Below, one piece after another: positions 25,911-33,504 of a stretch of DNA of 64,000 bases. Each line of letters opens with the position of its first letter. Within the stretch, counting starts at the first letter, position 1. The stretch lies in NCBI RefSeq assembly GCF_900625105.1, contig NZ_UYYD01000008.1, positions 1 to 64,000 on the forward strand. The letters are read 5' to 3'. The notes beneath the pieces were generated by a model. The model worked only from the letters and a program-made list of their open reading frames with translations. It made no database searches and was not told the origin of the DNA. Source of the DNA: Agathobaculum sp. Marseille-P7918. GTDB lineage: Bacteria; Bacillota; Clostridia; Oscillospirales; Butyricicoccaceae. Position numbers and translations under genes: made by a program.

Positions 25911-26297
25911 ATGGATAACGATATGCTGTCCTCCCTGCTCAGCGACCCCGAAGCGCTGCAAAACGCGATGAAAACCGTCTCCGGCATGCTGGGCGGCGCG
26001 GACACGTCTGCGTCCCCTGCCGCAAGCGACTACGACCCCACCACCGAATGGATGGAGCGCGCGCTGCCCGTATTCGGCGCGATCGTGCAGAGCGGACAGA
26101 GTGCGGTCAAACAGGAAAAGCGCGCCCTGCTGGGCGCGCTCAAGCCGTTCGTCACCGATGAAGTCGCCGGTCAGTTCGATCATGCCATGCGTTTGGTCAG
26201 CATGGCGCGCATGGCGCGCGCAGCGCTCGGCCAGTTCGGCCAACTGAGCCGCGCGGACAGGGAAACGCCGTCCGACGGCGGCACGCGTGCGCTCTGA
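25911..26297 (+). CDS. Small protein of unknown function (second of a three-gene set)
   Basis: A 128-residue protein. The N-terminus (LSSLLSDPEALQNAMKTVSGMLGG) resembles in style the helical repeats of the preceding protein. A serine/proline-rich linker (about 33-45) leads to a helical C-terminal half rich in alanine and methionine. No signal peptide, catalytic motif or cysteine is seen. The ribosome site is AAGGAGGGG. It lies tightly between the other two genes, so a joint role is inferred. Confidence 0.75.
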   Translation: MDNDMLSSLLSDPEALQNAMKTVSGMLGGADTSASPAASDYDPTTEWMERALPVFGAIVQSGQSAVKQEKRALLGALKPFVTDEVAGQFDHAMRLVSMARMARAALGQFGQLSRADRETPSDGGTRAL

Positions 26298-26318
26298 TGC
26301 GAAAGGAGGGCAACCGTT

Positions 26319-26582
26319 TTGTATAACCGCTATCTGACCGACGCCGCCGCCAGCGCACCGCTACATAACGAAAAGGTTCCGCCACCGCCGCAAAGCAGTC
26401 CAACCATTTCCGCGCTGGCGGAACTGTCCCGCGGGCTGTCCGGCCGGCTGCAAAACATCCGGCTGGACGCGGACACCATTATCGCGCTGGTCATCGTCTG
26501 GTTCCTGCTCTCGGACGACGGCGGCGAGGTAGACTGGGAGCAGCTCATCCTAATCGGGGTGCTGCTCGTGCTGGGGATCTGA
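26319..26582 (+). CDS. Small single-pass membrane protein of unknown function (third of a three-gene set)
   Basis: An 87-residue protein with a proline-rich segment (about 19-30), a helical middle, a hydrophobic segment DTIIALVIVWFLL (about 51-63), an acidic turn (SDDGGEVDWEQ) and a second hydrophobic stretch to the C-terminus (LILIGVLLVLGI). This suggests a hairpin or tail-anchored membrane protein. The start is TTG, 8 bases after AAAGGAGGG. It ends the operon at a terminator. Confidence 0.75.
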   Translation: MYNRYLTDAAASAPLHNEKVPPPPQSSPTISALAELSRGLSGRLQNIRLDADTIIALVIVWFLLSDDGGEVDWEQLILIGVLLVLGI

Positions 26583-26605
26583 CATATGGGTCAGATCCCT
26601 TTTTT
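26574..26605 (+). terminator. Terminator of the three-gene unknown operon
   Basis: A 10-bp stem (GGGATCTGAC with GTCAGATCCC) with a small loop, followed by six T. It overlaps the end of the third gene; convergent rsmA ends nearby. Confidence 0.88.
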
Positions 26606-26613
26606 CGCAGCTG

Positions 26614-27495
26614 TTACTCCGCCGCCTGCTGTGCTTTCAGCCGTTCCGCCGCGGCGTCCGTCAGTTTGGCATATTCCGCAAGGCTCAGCCGCTCGCCGCG
26701 CACACGCGGGTCAAGCCCGACCGACTCGATCAGCGCCGTGATGCCGTCCTTGCCCAGCGCGCCGCCCAGCACCGGGCCAAGCGCGTTGACCAGCGTCTTG
26801 CGGCGCATATTGAACGCCGCACGCACGAGCGCAAAGAACAGCTTTTCGTCCTGCGTCTCGACCGCGGGCTGCGGCAGCGGGGTCAGCTGCAAAACCGCGG
26901 AATCCACCTTGGGCCGCGGCACAAAGCAATCCGCCGGCACATCGAACAGGATCTCCGCTGCGGCATGATACTGCACATAGATGGAAAACGCCGAGTAAGC
27001 TGCCGTGCCGGGCGCGGCGCAGATGCGCTCAGCGACCTCCTTCTGCACCATGACCGTGATCTTGTCAAACGCGCGGCTTTCGAGCAGCGCGGTGATCGCG
27101 GGCGTGGTGATATAATACGGCAGATTGGCGCACGCGACCGCGTGCCCGTCCCCGAACTTTTCCTGACACAGCGCGGCAAGGTCGATCGACAGCACGTCGC
27201 CCTGCACGACCTCGTAGTTGTCAAATTCCGCGAGCGTCTCGTCCAATACGGGCAGCAGCGCGCGGTCGAGTTCGACCGCAACCACCTGCCCCGCCAGCCG
27301 GCACAGTTCGGCCGTCAGGCAGCCCATGCCCGGGCCGACTTCGACGACGTTACCCGCCTCCGCCGCGCCGCTCATCGCGGCAATGCGCTGCGGCACCGAA
27401 CTGTCAGTCAAAAAATTTTGGCCAAGCGATTTGGAAAAATGGAACCCGTGCTTGGCCAAAACCGTACGGATCACATCAATATCACAAAGATTCAT
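26614..27495 (-). CDS. rsmA: 16S rRNA dimethyladenosine transferase
   Basis: Methylates two adjacent adenosines at the 3' end of 16S rRNA (KsgA). The 293-residue protein has the family N-terminus GFHFSKSLGQNFLTD, the SAM-binding VVEVGPGMGCLT (about 50-61), the catalytic ANLPYYI motif (about 122-128) and the FVPRPKVDSAVL segment. GAGGG precedes the ATG. Confidence 0.96.
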   Translation of the reverse strand: MNLCDIDVIRTVLAKHGFHFSKSLGQNFLTDSSVPQRIAAMSGAAEAGNVVEVGPGMGCLTAELCRLAGQVVAVELDRALLPVLDETLAEFDNYEVVQGDVLSIDLAALCQEKFGDGHAVACANLPYYITTPAITALLESRAFDKITVMVQKEVAERICAAPGTAAYSAFSIYVQYHAAAEILFDVPADCFVPRPKVDSAVLQLTPLPQPAVETQDEKLFFALVRAAFNMRRKTLVNALGPVLGGALGKDGITALIESVGLDPRVRGERLSLAEYAKLTDAAAERLKAQQAAE

Positions 27496-27512
27496 CGTTT
27501 TCTTCCCTCAGA

Positions 27513-27543
27513 AAAGGCCGGCGGGAAAACGCCGCCGGCCTTT
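27513..27543 (-). terminator. Terminator of hpf
   Basis: A GC-rich stem (AAAGGCCGGCGG type, with complement) and loop, followed on the minus strand by T-run. It lies between hpf and rsmA and separates their transcription. Confidence 0.85.
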
Positions 27544-27600
27544 GTGTTGCACATCCCAAATACCTGTCCGGAAAAATCCGGCAGGATTTCTATCAATTGA

Positions 27601-28128
27601 TTATTCTTCGCCTTCGATCAGGCCGTATCCGCCTGCCGCACGCTTGTAAACGACCGCATGGATGTTGTCGTCATCCGCGTTGCGGAAGAAGTAGAACTGA
27701 TGATCGAGCAGGTTCATCTGCAAGATCGCCTCGTCCACGCTCATGGGCTTGACGTCAAACTTCTTGCGGCGCACGACGTCGAAATCGTCCTCCGCCAGCG
27801 CTGCCTGCTGCTCGGCCATCTTATCAAACGCGCCTTCGCGCAAACGCTTCTCCAGACGGGTCTTGTGCTTGCGGATCTGGCGCTCGATGCTGCTGATTGC
27901 GCCGTCCACGGATGCAAACATATCAGTCGTGGTTTCCTCCGCGCGCACGACCAGACCGGTCTGGCGCACCGTGATTTCCACGGTCTGTTTGCCGCGCAGT
28001 TCGCTGAAGGTCAGCGTGGTGTCGGAATCCTGATGGAAATACCGATCCAGCTTTTCGACCTTGCGCAGCGCGTATTGCCGCAGATCGTCGTCAATTTTCA
28101 TTTTTCTCTCGACGATGGTAAACTTCAT
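27601..28128 (-). CDS. hpf: Ribosome hibernation-promoting factor, long form
   Basis: Long HPF dimerises 70S ribosomes into inactive 100S particles in stationary phase. The 175-residue protein has the N-terminal RaiA/YfiA ribosome-binding domain (about 1-100), a charged linker and the C-terminal dimerisation domain (about 118-175; FDVKPMSVDEAILQM). AGGAGA precedes the ATG. It has its own promoter. Confidence 0.95.
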   Translation of the reverse strand: MKFTIVERKMKIDDDLRQYALRKVEKLDRYFHQDSDTTLTFSELRGKQTVEITVRQTGLVVRAEETTTDMFASVDGAISSIERQIRKHKTRLEKRLREGAFDKMAEQQAALAEDDFDVVRRKKFDVKPMSVDEAILQMNLLDHQFYFFRNADDDNIHAVVYKRAAGGYGLIEGEE

Positions 28129-28218
28129 AACATCATCTCCTAACGGGCCGGAGGCCCAAGATACTTGTCGCCGCAGGCTGTTTTATACAGCAGCGGCATA
28201 GTGGGATTTGCTATCTTC

Positions 28219-28248
28219 AGTATACCACGTCTTCGGGCAAAATGTCCA
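28219..28248 (-). promoter_or_regulatory. Probable hpf promoter
   Basis: On the minus strand: TGGACA (28243-28248), 18 bases, TATACT (28219-28224), about 90 bases before the hpf start. Confidence 0.5.
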
Positions 28249-28298
28249 ATCTATTTTGCACAAGTTCACAAATTGTTCAGCATCTTGCCAAGACCGAT

Positions 28299-29141
28299 TC
28301 AGATTTCCCCTTCAGCATGGCGCGTGACATGGCAGGAGATATTGACCACGCACGGCAGGCCCGCAATATGCGTGCCGAACGGCTCGATCGCACAGGACAG
28401 CGCGGTCACCGTGCCGCCCAGACCCTGCGGGCCGACGCCCGAAGCATTGACCTTGTCGAGAATGGCCTGCTCCATCTCCGCGTACAGCGGGTCGGCGCTG
28501 TGCTCGCCCACCGGGCGCAGCAGCGCGCGCTTGGCGAGGTAGGCCGCCTTGTCGCTCGTGCCGCCCAAGCCCACGCCGATGACGATCGGCGGGCAGGGAT
28601 TGGAGCCCGCGTGGATGCAGGCGTCCGCAATAAAGTCCACGATCTGCTCGCGCGTTGCGGCGGGGGTGAACATCTTCATCGCGGTCATGTTTTCCGAGCC
28701 AAAGCCCTTGGGCGCGACCGTGATGCGCACCTTGTCGCCCGGCACGATCGAAGTGTAGAGGATGCAGGGCGTATTGTCGTTTGTGTTTTCGCGGCGCAGC
28801 GGATCGCCTACGACCGACAGACGCAGATAGCCGTCAATGTAGCCGCGGCGCACGCCTTCGGTGACCGCGTCCTCAAACGCGCCGCCGGTCAGGTGCACAT
28901 CCTGTCCCACCTCGGCAAATACGATCGCCATGCCCGTGTCCTGGCAGACCGGCACATCGTTTGCACGCGCCAGATCACAGTTTGCGATCATCTCGCCGAA
29001 AATCTCCTTGCCCAGCGGCGACTGCTCGGCCTTCTGACCGTCCACAAATGCCTGCCGCAGGTCGGCGGGCAGATAATAGTTTGCGTCAATGCAAAGCTGA
29101 CGCACGAGTTTTGTCACTTCCGAAACGTCGATCTCTCTCAT
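28299..29141 (-). CDS. Fumarate hydratase class I, alpha subunit
   Basis: A 280-residue protein matching the N-terminal, [4Fe-4S]-carrying half of two-subunit class I fumarases and L-tartrate dehydratases. Conserved cysteines are in PVCQDTGMA, HAGSNPCPPIVIG and SCHVTRH. It catalyses fumarate/malate interconversion only with a beta subunit, which normally follows directly. Here the next gene is hpf behind its own promoter, and no beta subunit occurs in the window. The start overlaps the upstream amidohydrolase stop by four bases, with AGGAGG inside that gene. Confidence 0.88.
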   Translation of the reverse strand: MREIDVSEVTKLVRQLCIDANYYLPADLRQAFVDGQKAEQSPLGKEIFGEMIANCDLARANDVPVCQDTGMAIVFAEVGQDVHLTGGAFEDAVTEGVRRGYIDGYLRLSVVGDPLRRENTNDNTPCILYTSIVPGDKVRITVAPKGFGSENMTAMKMFTPAATREQIVDFIADACIHAGSNPCPPIVIGVGLGGTSDKAAYLAKRALLRPVGEHSADPLYAEMEQAILDKVNASGVGPQGLGGTVTALSCAIEPFGTHIAGLPCVVNISCHVTRHAEGEI

Positions 29142-30310
29142 GTTGTCCTCCTGTATTCCAGTGCGCCGTTTACCCAAACAGCCTGCACCTGTGTTGTAAA
29201 CTCCAGCGGATCGCCGCTCCACAGCACGCAGTCCGCGTCCATACCGGCCTGCAAGCTGCCGATGCGGTTCGCCATGCCCGCGATCCGCGCCGGCACCGAC
29301 GTGACCGCGCGCAGCGCGTCGGTTTTGTCCATCCCTGCGCGCACGGCAAGCATCAGCGCCATCGGCAGCAGCCGCAGCGGGATTTCCGGGTGATCGACCG
29401 TGATCGCAGTTGGGATGCCCGCGCGAGCCAAAATGCCCGGCGCTTCGTCAGTCAGGTTGCGCAGCTCGGGTTTGGAACGGTCGGTCATATACGGCCCGCT
29501 CACCACCGGCACGCCCTCTTCCGCCAGCAGGTCGGCCACCAGATGCGCTTCCGTGCCGTGAATGATGACCGGCTTGATGCCAAATTCCTTTGCGATGCGC
29601 AGCGCGGTGAAAATATCGTCCGCGCGGTGTGCATGGAAATGCGCTTCGATCTTGCCCCAAAGCAGCGGCAGCAGCGCTTCCAGCTTGGCGTCGTAGTCCG
29701 GCCCGTCCTCATCCGGATCGCTTTCCGCGCGTTCCCGCCGCGACAGATACTCCTTGGCCTTGTAAAGCTGCTCCCGGATGAGCGCGGCGGTTGCCATACG
29801 GGTGACCGGTGCTTCGTCCTTATCGTGATAGACCGACTTGGGGTTTTCGCCCAGCGCAAATTTGATTGCGAGCGGCGCCTTGAGCACCATATCGTCCACG
29901 CGGCGGCCCGCGGTTTTGATCAGCGCGATCTGCCCGCCGATCGGGTTGGCGCTGCCCGGGCTGACCGCGGTTGCAGTCACGCCGGCCTCGATGGCCTCGC
30001 GGAAACCGCGGTCCATCGGATTGATGCCGTCGATCGCGCGCAGATGCGGCGTGACGGGGTCGGTGTCCTCGTTGCCGTCCGCGCCCTCAAAGCCCAGCCC
30101 GTCCTCATACAGGCCGAGGTGCGAGTGAATGTCGATCAGGCCGGGGGTCAGGATCCCGCCCGCGCCGTCGAAAACCTGTTCGCAGTCCGGCGGGGTCTGC
30201 GTGCCCGTGGCGGTGATTTTCCCGTCCTCCAGCAGCACCCAGCCGAAAAACCGCGTGTCCGCCTCGTCCATCGTCCAGACGGTTACATTTTTGATCAGGA
30301 TTTTATTCAT
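29138..30310 (-). CDS. Amidohydrolase family protein
   Basis: A 390-residue metal-dependent hydrolase of the amidohydrolase superfamily, related to imidazolonepropionase-like proteins. The metal ligands are likely in GLIDIHSHLG (about 59-68), HFHAHRADD, IIHGTEAH and the late aspartate/histidine in TVDHPEIP. The substrate is unknown. The ATG follows AAAGAGG. It is translationally coupled to the fumarase alpha gene by an ATGA overlap. Confidence 0.85.
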   Translation of the reverse strand: MNKILIKNVTVWTMDEADTRFFGWVLLEDGKITATGTQTPPDCEQVFDGAGGILTPGLIDIHSHLGLYEDGLGFEGADGNEDTDPVTPHLRAIDGINPMDRGFREAIEAGVTATAVSPGSANPIGGQIALIKTAGRRVDDMVLKAPLAIKFALGENPKSVYHDKDEAPVTRMATAALIREQLYKAKEYLSRRERAESDPDEDGPDYDAKLEALLPLLWGKIEAHFHAHRADDIFTALRIAKEFGIKPVIIHGTEAHLVADLLAEEGVPVVSGPYMTDRSKPELRNLTDEAPGILARAGIPTAITVDHPEIPLRLLPMALMLAVRAGMDKTDALRAVTSVPARIAGMANRIGSLQAGMDADCVLWSGDPLEFTTQVQAVWVNGALEYRRTT

Positions 30311-30333
30311 GCAAAACCTCTTTGAAAAAAGCA

Positions 30334-30362
30334 TTGACATAATTGGTAAAATATGGTATATT
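30334..30362 (+). promoter_or_regulatory. Consensus sigma-A promoter for a plus-strand non-coding transcript
   Basis: TTGACA (30334-30339), 17 bases, TATATT (30357-30362). Both flanking genes are on the minus strand, so the promoter points into a gene-free gap that ends at a terminator about 95 bases on. Confidence 0.75.
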
Positions 30363-30368
30363 AACCAT

Positions 30369-30458
30369 GGCAGTTGAAAAGCTGCCATGCACCGTTCATA
30401 TCTTTATCCCCACAATCCTACTTTTGGCGCTCTTTCGCAAGGAAGAGCGCGTTTTTTG
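30369..30458 (+). ncRNA. Candidate small non-coding RNA
   Basis: The predicted transcript of about 90 nt starts 7 bases after the -10 box. It has a 5' hairpin (CATGGCAG / CTGCCATG, 30366-30389), a single-stranded C/U-rich middle (about 30390-30425, with UCCCC and AUCCU) and a 3' intrinsic terminator (GCGCTCTT / AAGAGCGC, 30427-30450, then six T). No open reading frame with a ribosome site is present. It is not SRP RNA (no GGAAGGAAGCAGC motif). The class is unknown; a trans-acting regulator pairing to ribosome sites is an inference. Confidence 0.6.
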
Positions 30459-30490
30459 CGCCTTTTTGCAGAAATTGTCGAATAAAAACA

Positions 30491-30512
30491 AAACCGAGGT
30501 CACCCTCGGTTT
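30491..30512. terminator. Terminator after the S1-domain gene
   Basis: A 9-bp stem (AAACCGAGG / CCTCGGTTT) with a TCAC loop and A/T-rich flanks, seven bases after the S1 gene stop. It also backs up the plus-strand small RNA terminator. Confidence 0.85.
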
Positions 30513-30518
30513 TTGTGT

Positions 30519-30974
30519 TTATCTGCGCCGGCGCGAACCGTTTTTACGGTCGGCCGCATGGCGCACGTCGGCCTGACGGCTCTCGCTGTCCGACATGAAC
30601 GCCTTCAGTTTATCCTCAAAGCTCATCGTTGCGGGATCCTTCGGCTGCTGTGCAGCACGGCCGCGCGGTGCGGCGGAGCGCTGCTGGAAACGCGGCTGAC
30701 GGGGCGCATAACCGCCCGTCCGTTCCGACCGATGCTCCTGCGGCTGGGCCTTCTTGATGGAAAGGTTGATGCGGCCGGCCTGATCGATATTGATGATCTT
30801 GACCTTGACCATCTGCCCTTCCTGCAGAAAATCCTTGATATCGTTGACAAAGCTTGACGCAACCTCAGAGATATGCACCATGCCCGACTTGCCCTCCGGC
30901 AACGCAACGAACGCGCCGAACTTGGTAATGCCCGTTACCTTACCTTCTACAATCGTTCCCACTGCCAAATCCAT
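30519..30974 (-). CDS. yabR: S1 RNA-binding domain protein (YabR-like)
   Basis: A 151-residue protein with one S1 domain (about 1-73; VGTIVEGKVTGITKFGAFVALPEG and SGMVHISEVA) and a basic, disordered arginine/glutamine-rich tail. It is probably ribosome- or RNA-associated. Position at the end of the mazG-HU-rqcP-yabP-yabQ-divIC run matches Bacillus yabR. The ribosome site GGAGG lies 13 bases from the ATG, slightly long. Confidence 0.85.
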   Translation of the reverse strand: MDLAVGTIVEGKVTGITKFGAFVALPEGKSGMVHISEVASSFVNDIKDFLQEGQMVKVKIINIDQAGRINLSIKKAQPQEHRSERTGGYAPRQPRFQQRSAAPRGRAAQQPKDPATMSFEDKLKAFMSDSESRQADVRHAADRKNGSRRRR

Positions 30975-31008
30975 ATAAGCTTTTTTGCCTCCGTTACTCT
31001 TTTCCCTT

Positions 31009-31290
31009 TTACCGGCTGGAGGTGTCCACAAAAACACGTTCCCCGGGTTCCGCATAGCTCAGTTCGGTGCGTGCCAGCTCGCTGATATCCTCCTCGGTAA
31101 TGCCGTTTTGCATTTCCTGCCGCAGCTGTTCGTTGGCTTCCTGATATTCCTGCACCTGCTGGGTCAGGGAGTCAAGCTCAGCCCGCTTATCCGCGATCTG
31201 CGACTGCAGTCGGACGATCGTGACCACTGCGTAAAGCAAAAACGCCAGCATCGCTATTTTTACCACAACCGGCATTTTCCGCTTCGACAC
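31009..31290 (-). CDS. divIC: Septum formation initiator DivIC/FtsB-like protein
   Basis: A 93-residue bitopic division protein: short basic N-terminus, one membrane helix (about 7-26), then a coiled coil (about 27-65) and a short outer tail ending with VFVDTSSR. It acts with FtsL and DivIB at the septum. The second GTG (31290) was chosen because GAGGTG lies six bases before it; a GTG three codons upstream lacks a ribosome site. The place between yabQ and yabR is conserved in Firmicutes. Confidence 0.85.
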   Translation of the reverse strand: MSKRKMPVVVKIAMLAFLLYAVVTIVRLQSQIADKRAELDSLTQQVQEYQEANEQLRQEMQNGITEEDISELARTELSYAEPGERVFVDTSSR

Positions 31291-31335
31291 GTTTCTCACC
31301 TCGTACTGTCTGTCCGCGTCAAACTGACTTGAGTT

Positions 31336-31794
31336 TTATTTTATACCTTTCCCGCGAAAAATGGAAGAGGGTTTTGCAAACTTTTTTGCAAAAAATGCAA
31401 TTCTGCCCGCAAGAGAGCACTGCCGCAGGCGCTGTGCCATGCTTTGTCCCGCGCGGCACAGCAGCGCAACGCCCTGCGCGATGCCGCGCAGCACCCCTTC
31501 CAAAACCGCAAGCACCAAACCGCTGAGCAGCCCAAAATACAGGGCCGCGCCGCCCGCCGCGCCGGCAAGCACGAAATAACGGTCCTGCCCGGCAGCCAGC
31601 AGCAGGTTGAACTCAAACAACGCGGCAAGCAGGACCAGCCAGAATGCCAGATCGCACACCGCCGTGGCCGCCCATCCGAACCCAAACAGCCGCCGCGGGG
31701 CGCGCAGCAGGTCATACACCACGCCGATGCCTGCGCCCAGAAGCACGCTTTGCAGGAACAGGCGCAGCTGCTCCTGATTGGAAAAGAACTCCAT
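31336..31794 (-). CDS. yabQ: Spore cortex biosynthesis protein YabQ
   Basis: A 152-residue membrane protein with about four to five hydrophobic segments and the family segment GAGIGVVYDLLRAPRRLFG (about 20-38). YabQ is needed for the spore cortex and is made in the mother cell under sigma-E in Bacillus. It starts six bases after the yabP stop, and the order yabP-yabQ-divIC is conserved. Confidence 0.9.
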   Translation of the reverse strand: MEFFSNQEQLRLFLQSVLLGAGIGVVYDLLRAPRRLFGFGWAATAVCDLAFWLVLLAALFEFNLLLAAGQDRYFVLAGAAGGAALYFGLLSGLVLAVLEGVLRGIAQGVALLCRAGQSMAQRLRQCSLAGRIAFFAKKFAKPSSIFRGKGIK

Positions 31795-31800
31795 CCCGCT

Positions 31801-32085
31801 TCACCCGCCAAACAACCGCTTGAACCAGCTGCCGCGCGGCTGCACGCTGTCGTCGTATTCGATCAGGCCGATTTCGCCTTCCACGATCAGCTCCCCGGCC
31901 TCCAGCTGCAGCCGCTCCACATGCAGCCCCTGCCCGCGCACGACCACCATGCCGCGCACGGTCTCCAGCAGCACCTGTTCCTCGTCAAAGCTCTGCACGT
32001 CCACAACGCCGGAAACCGACAGCTTCTCCCGCCCCTCCAGAATGATGTTATGCGGCATTTCCCTGTTGCGATCTTCGGATGCCAT
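31801..32085 (-). CDS. yabP: Sporulation protein YabP
   Basis: A 94-residue protein of the YabP/YqfC family. The core RGMVVVRGQGLHVERLQLEAGELIVEGEI (split over about 44-72) is characteristic. It is required for cortex formation. The ATG follows GGGAGG. A strong terminator separates it from rqcP, so it probably has a separate sporulation promoter. Confidence 0.9.
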   Translation of the reverse strand: MASEDRNREMPHNIILEGREKLSVSGVVDVQSFDEEQVLLETVRGMVVVRGQGLHVERLQLEAGELIVEGEIGLIEYDDSVQPRGSWFKRLFGG

Positions 32086-32107
32086 CAGCCATTCCCTCCC
32101 TGCAAAA

Positions 32108-32149
32108 AAACATCCCGCTCCCTTCATCCTATGAAGGGGCGGGATGTTT
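32108..32149 (-). terminator. Terminator between rqcP and yabP
   Basis: An 11-bp stem (AAACATCCCGC / GCGGGATGTTT) with an inner hairpin, followed on the minus strand by a run of T. It uncouples the growth genes (mazG, hup, rqcP) from the sporulation genes yabP and yabQ. Confidence 0.88.
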
Positions 32150-32159
32150 TAGCACTCGG

Positions 32160-32402
32160 TCAGGAGATTTCGCGGTACATAGCGGCGGCGTCCGCCTTGA
32201 GCGCATGCTCTGCAATGGCAAGCACTTCCACCTTCATGGTGCGCTGGCCAAAGGCAATTTCAATGATATCGCCTGTTTTCACCTGATACGACGCCTTTGC
32301 CGGCTTTCCGTTGACCGTGATACGCGCGGCGTCGCACGCATCGTTTGCCACGGTGCGGCGCTTGATCAGGCGCGAAACCTTGAGGTATTTATCCAGTCTC
32401 AC
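32160..32402 (-). CDS. rqcP: S4-domain protein RqcP (YabO)
   Basis: An 80-residue S4 RNA-binding protein. RLDKYLKVSRLIKRRTVAN at the N-terminus is the S4 core. In Bacillus, RqcP helps RqcH add C-terminal alanine tails to stalled nascent chains in ribosome rescue. The start is GTG, overlapping the region just after the HU stop, so it is coupled to hup. The context matches yabO. Confidence 0.9.
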   Translation of the reverse strand: MRLDKYLKVSRLIKRRTVANDACDAARITVNGKPAKASYQVKTGDIIEIAFGQRTMKVEVLAIAEHALKADAAAMYREIS

Positions 32403-32403
32403 G

Positions 32404-32682
32404 TTATTCTGCGTCCACCTTATCCTTGAGGGTTTTGCTGGGCTTGAACACCGGCATGGTTGCCGCCGCGATCGGGATTTCCTCACCCGTGCGCGGATTA
32501 TGGCCCGTACGCGCCGCGCGCTGCTTGGTTTCAAACGAACCAAAGCCGCTGATCTGCACCTTATCGCCGGATGCCAGCGCATCGCCGATCGCCGTAAATA
32601 CCGCATCGATCGTCTTTTCCGTATCCTTTTTGGAAAGGCCGGTTTTGTCCGCAACGAGCGTGACAAATTCGCTTTTCTTCAT
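32404..32682 (-). CDS. hup: DNA-binding protein HU
   Basis: A 92-residue nucleoid protein. The family pattern is complete: N-terminal helices (MKKSEFVTLVADKTGLSKKD), GFGSFETKQRAARTGHNPRTGEEI with the DNA-inserting arm, and a C-terminal helix. GGAGG lies eight bases before the ATG. Located between mazG and rqcP. Confidence 0.96.
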   Translation of the reverse strand: MKKSEFVTLVADKTGLSKKDTEKTIDAVFTAIGDALASGDKVQISGFGSFETKQRAARTGHNPRTGEEIPIAAATMPVFKPSKTLKDKVDAE

Positions 32683-32696
32683 GCGTAGTTCCTCCG

Positions 32697-33488
32697 TTAT
32701 TCCTGTTCCTTTGATTTATTCCAAAGCGCATCCAGTTCTGCCAGCGACAAATCGGACAACGCCTTGTTCTCCCCGCGCGCCTGCCGCTCCATCGAAGCAA
32801 AGCGGCTGATAAACTTGTTGCACGTCTTTTCGAGCGCGCGCTCCGGATCGATCTTCAAATGCCGCGCGACATTGACCACCGCAAACAGCAGATCGCCCAG
32901 CTCTTCCTCGGCGTCGCCGTTGCCGTCCATCGCCTGACGCAGCTCTTCGGTCTCCTCGCCGACCTTTTCAAACGCGCCCTGCGCATTTTCCCAGTCAAAG
33001 CCGACCTTCGCAGCCTTTTTCTGCAGCTTTTCCGCACGGATCAGGCTGGGCAGGCTGCGCGCCACGCTGTCAAGCGCGGAGGTATCGGTCTCCTGATGCT
33101 TTTCCACCCGCTTGAGCGCATCCCAGTTTTGCAGGATCTCCTCAGACGAGCTGACTTCCACCGAGCCGAAAATGTGCGGATGCCGGAAAATCAGCTTTTT
33201 GCACACACCGTCCGCCACGTCGCCAATGTCGAACACGCCTTTTTCCTTTTCCATCTGCGTGTGGAACACGACCTGCAGCAGCACGTCGCCCAGCTCTTCC
33301 TTCAGGTGCTCGGTGTCCTGCTCGTCGATCGCCTCGCAGACCTCATAGGTCTCCTCAATGAAATTGCGGCGGATGGACTGGTGGTCCTGTTCCCGATCCC
33401 ACATGCAGCCGTCCGGCGCGCGCAGAATCTCCATGATCCGCAGCAGATCGTCAAAATTATACTTCTCTTTTTGCTGAAAATCAACCAT
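32697..33488 (-). CDS. mazG: Nucleoside triphosphate pyrophosphohydrolase MazG
   Basis: MazG hydrolyses nucleoside triphosphates to monophosphates, sanitising aberrant nucleotides. The 263-residue protein has two MazG domains, each with an acidic EExxE-type motif: FIEETYEVCEAID (about 43-55) with EELGDVLLQVV, and EETEELRQAMD with EEELGDLLFAVVNV. The ATG at 33488 follows AGGA; a GTG three codons upstream overlaps that site. It lacks the methylase-like domain of Bacillus YabN. Confidence 0.93.
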   Translation of the reverse strand: MVDFQQKEKYNFDDLLRIMEILRAPDGCMWDREQDHQSIRRNFIEETYEVCEAIDEQDTEHLKEELGDVLLQVVFHTQMEKEKGVFDIGDVADGVCKKLIFRHPHIFGSVEVSSSEEILQNWDALKRVEKHQETDTSALDSVARSLPSLIRAEKLQKKAAKVGFDWENAQGAFEKVGEETEELRQAMDGNGDAEEELGDLLFAVVNVARHLKIDPERALEKTCNKFISRFASMERQARGENKALSDLSLAELDALWNKSKEQE

Positions 33489-33504
33489 TTTTCGCACTTC
33501 CTGC

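Noticed and set aside
31341-31811. An alternative 156-codon minus-strand frame overlapping yabQ
   Set aside because: The other frame gives the recognisable YabQ protein in its conserved place; this one is arginine/serine/cysteine-rich without similarity.
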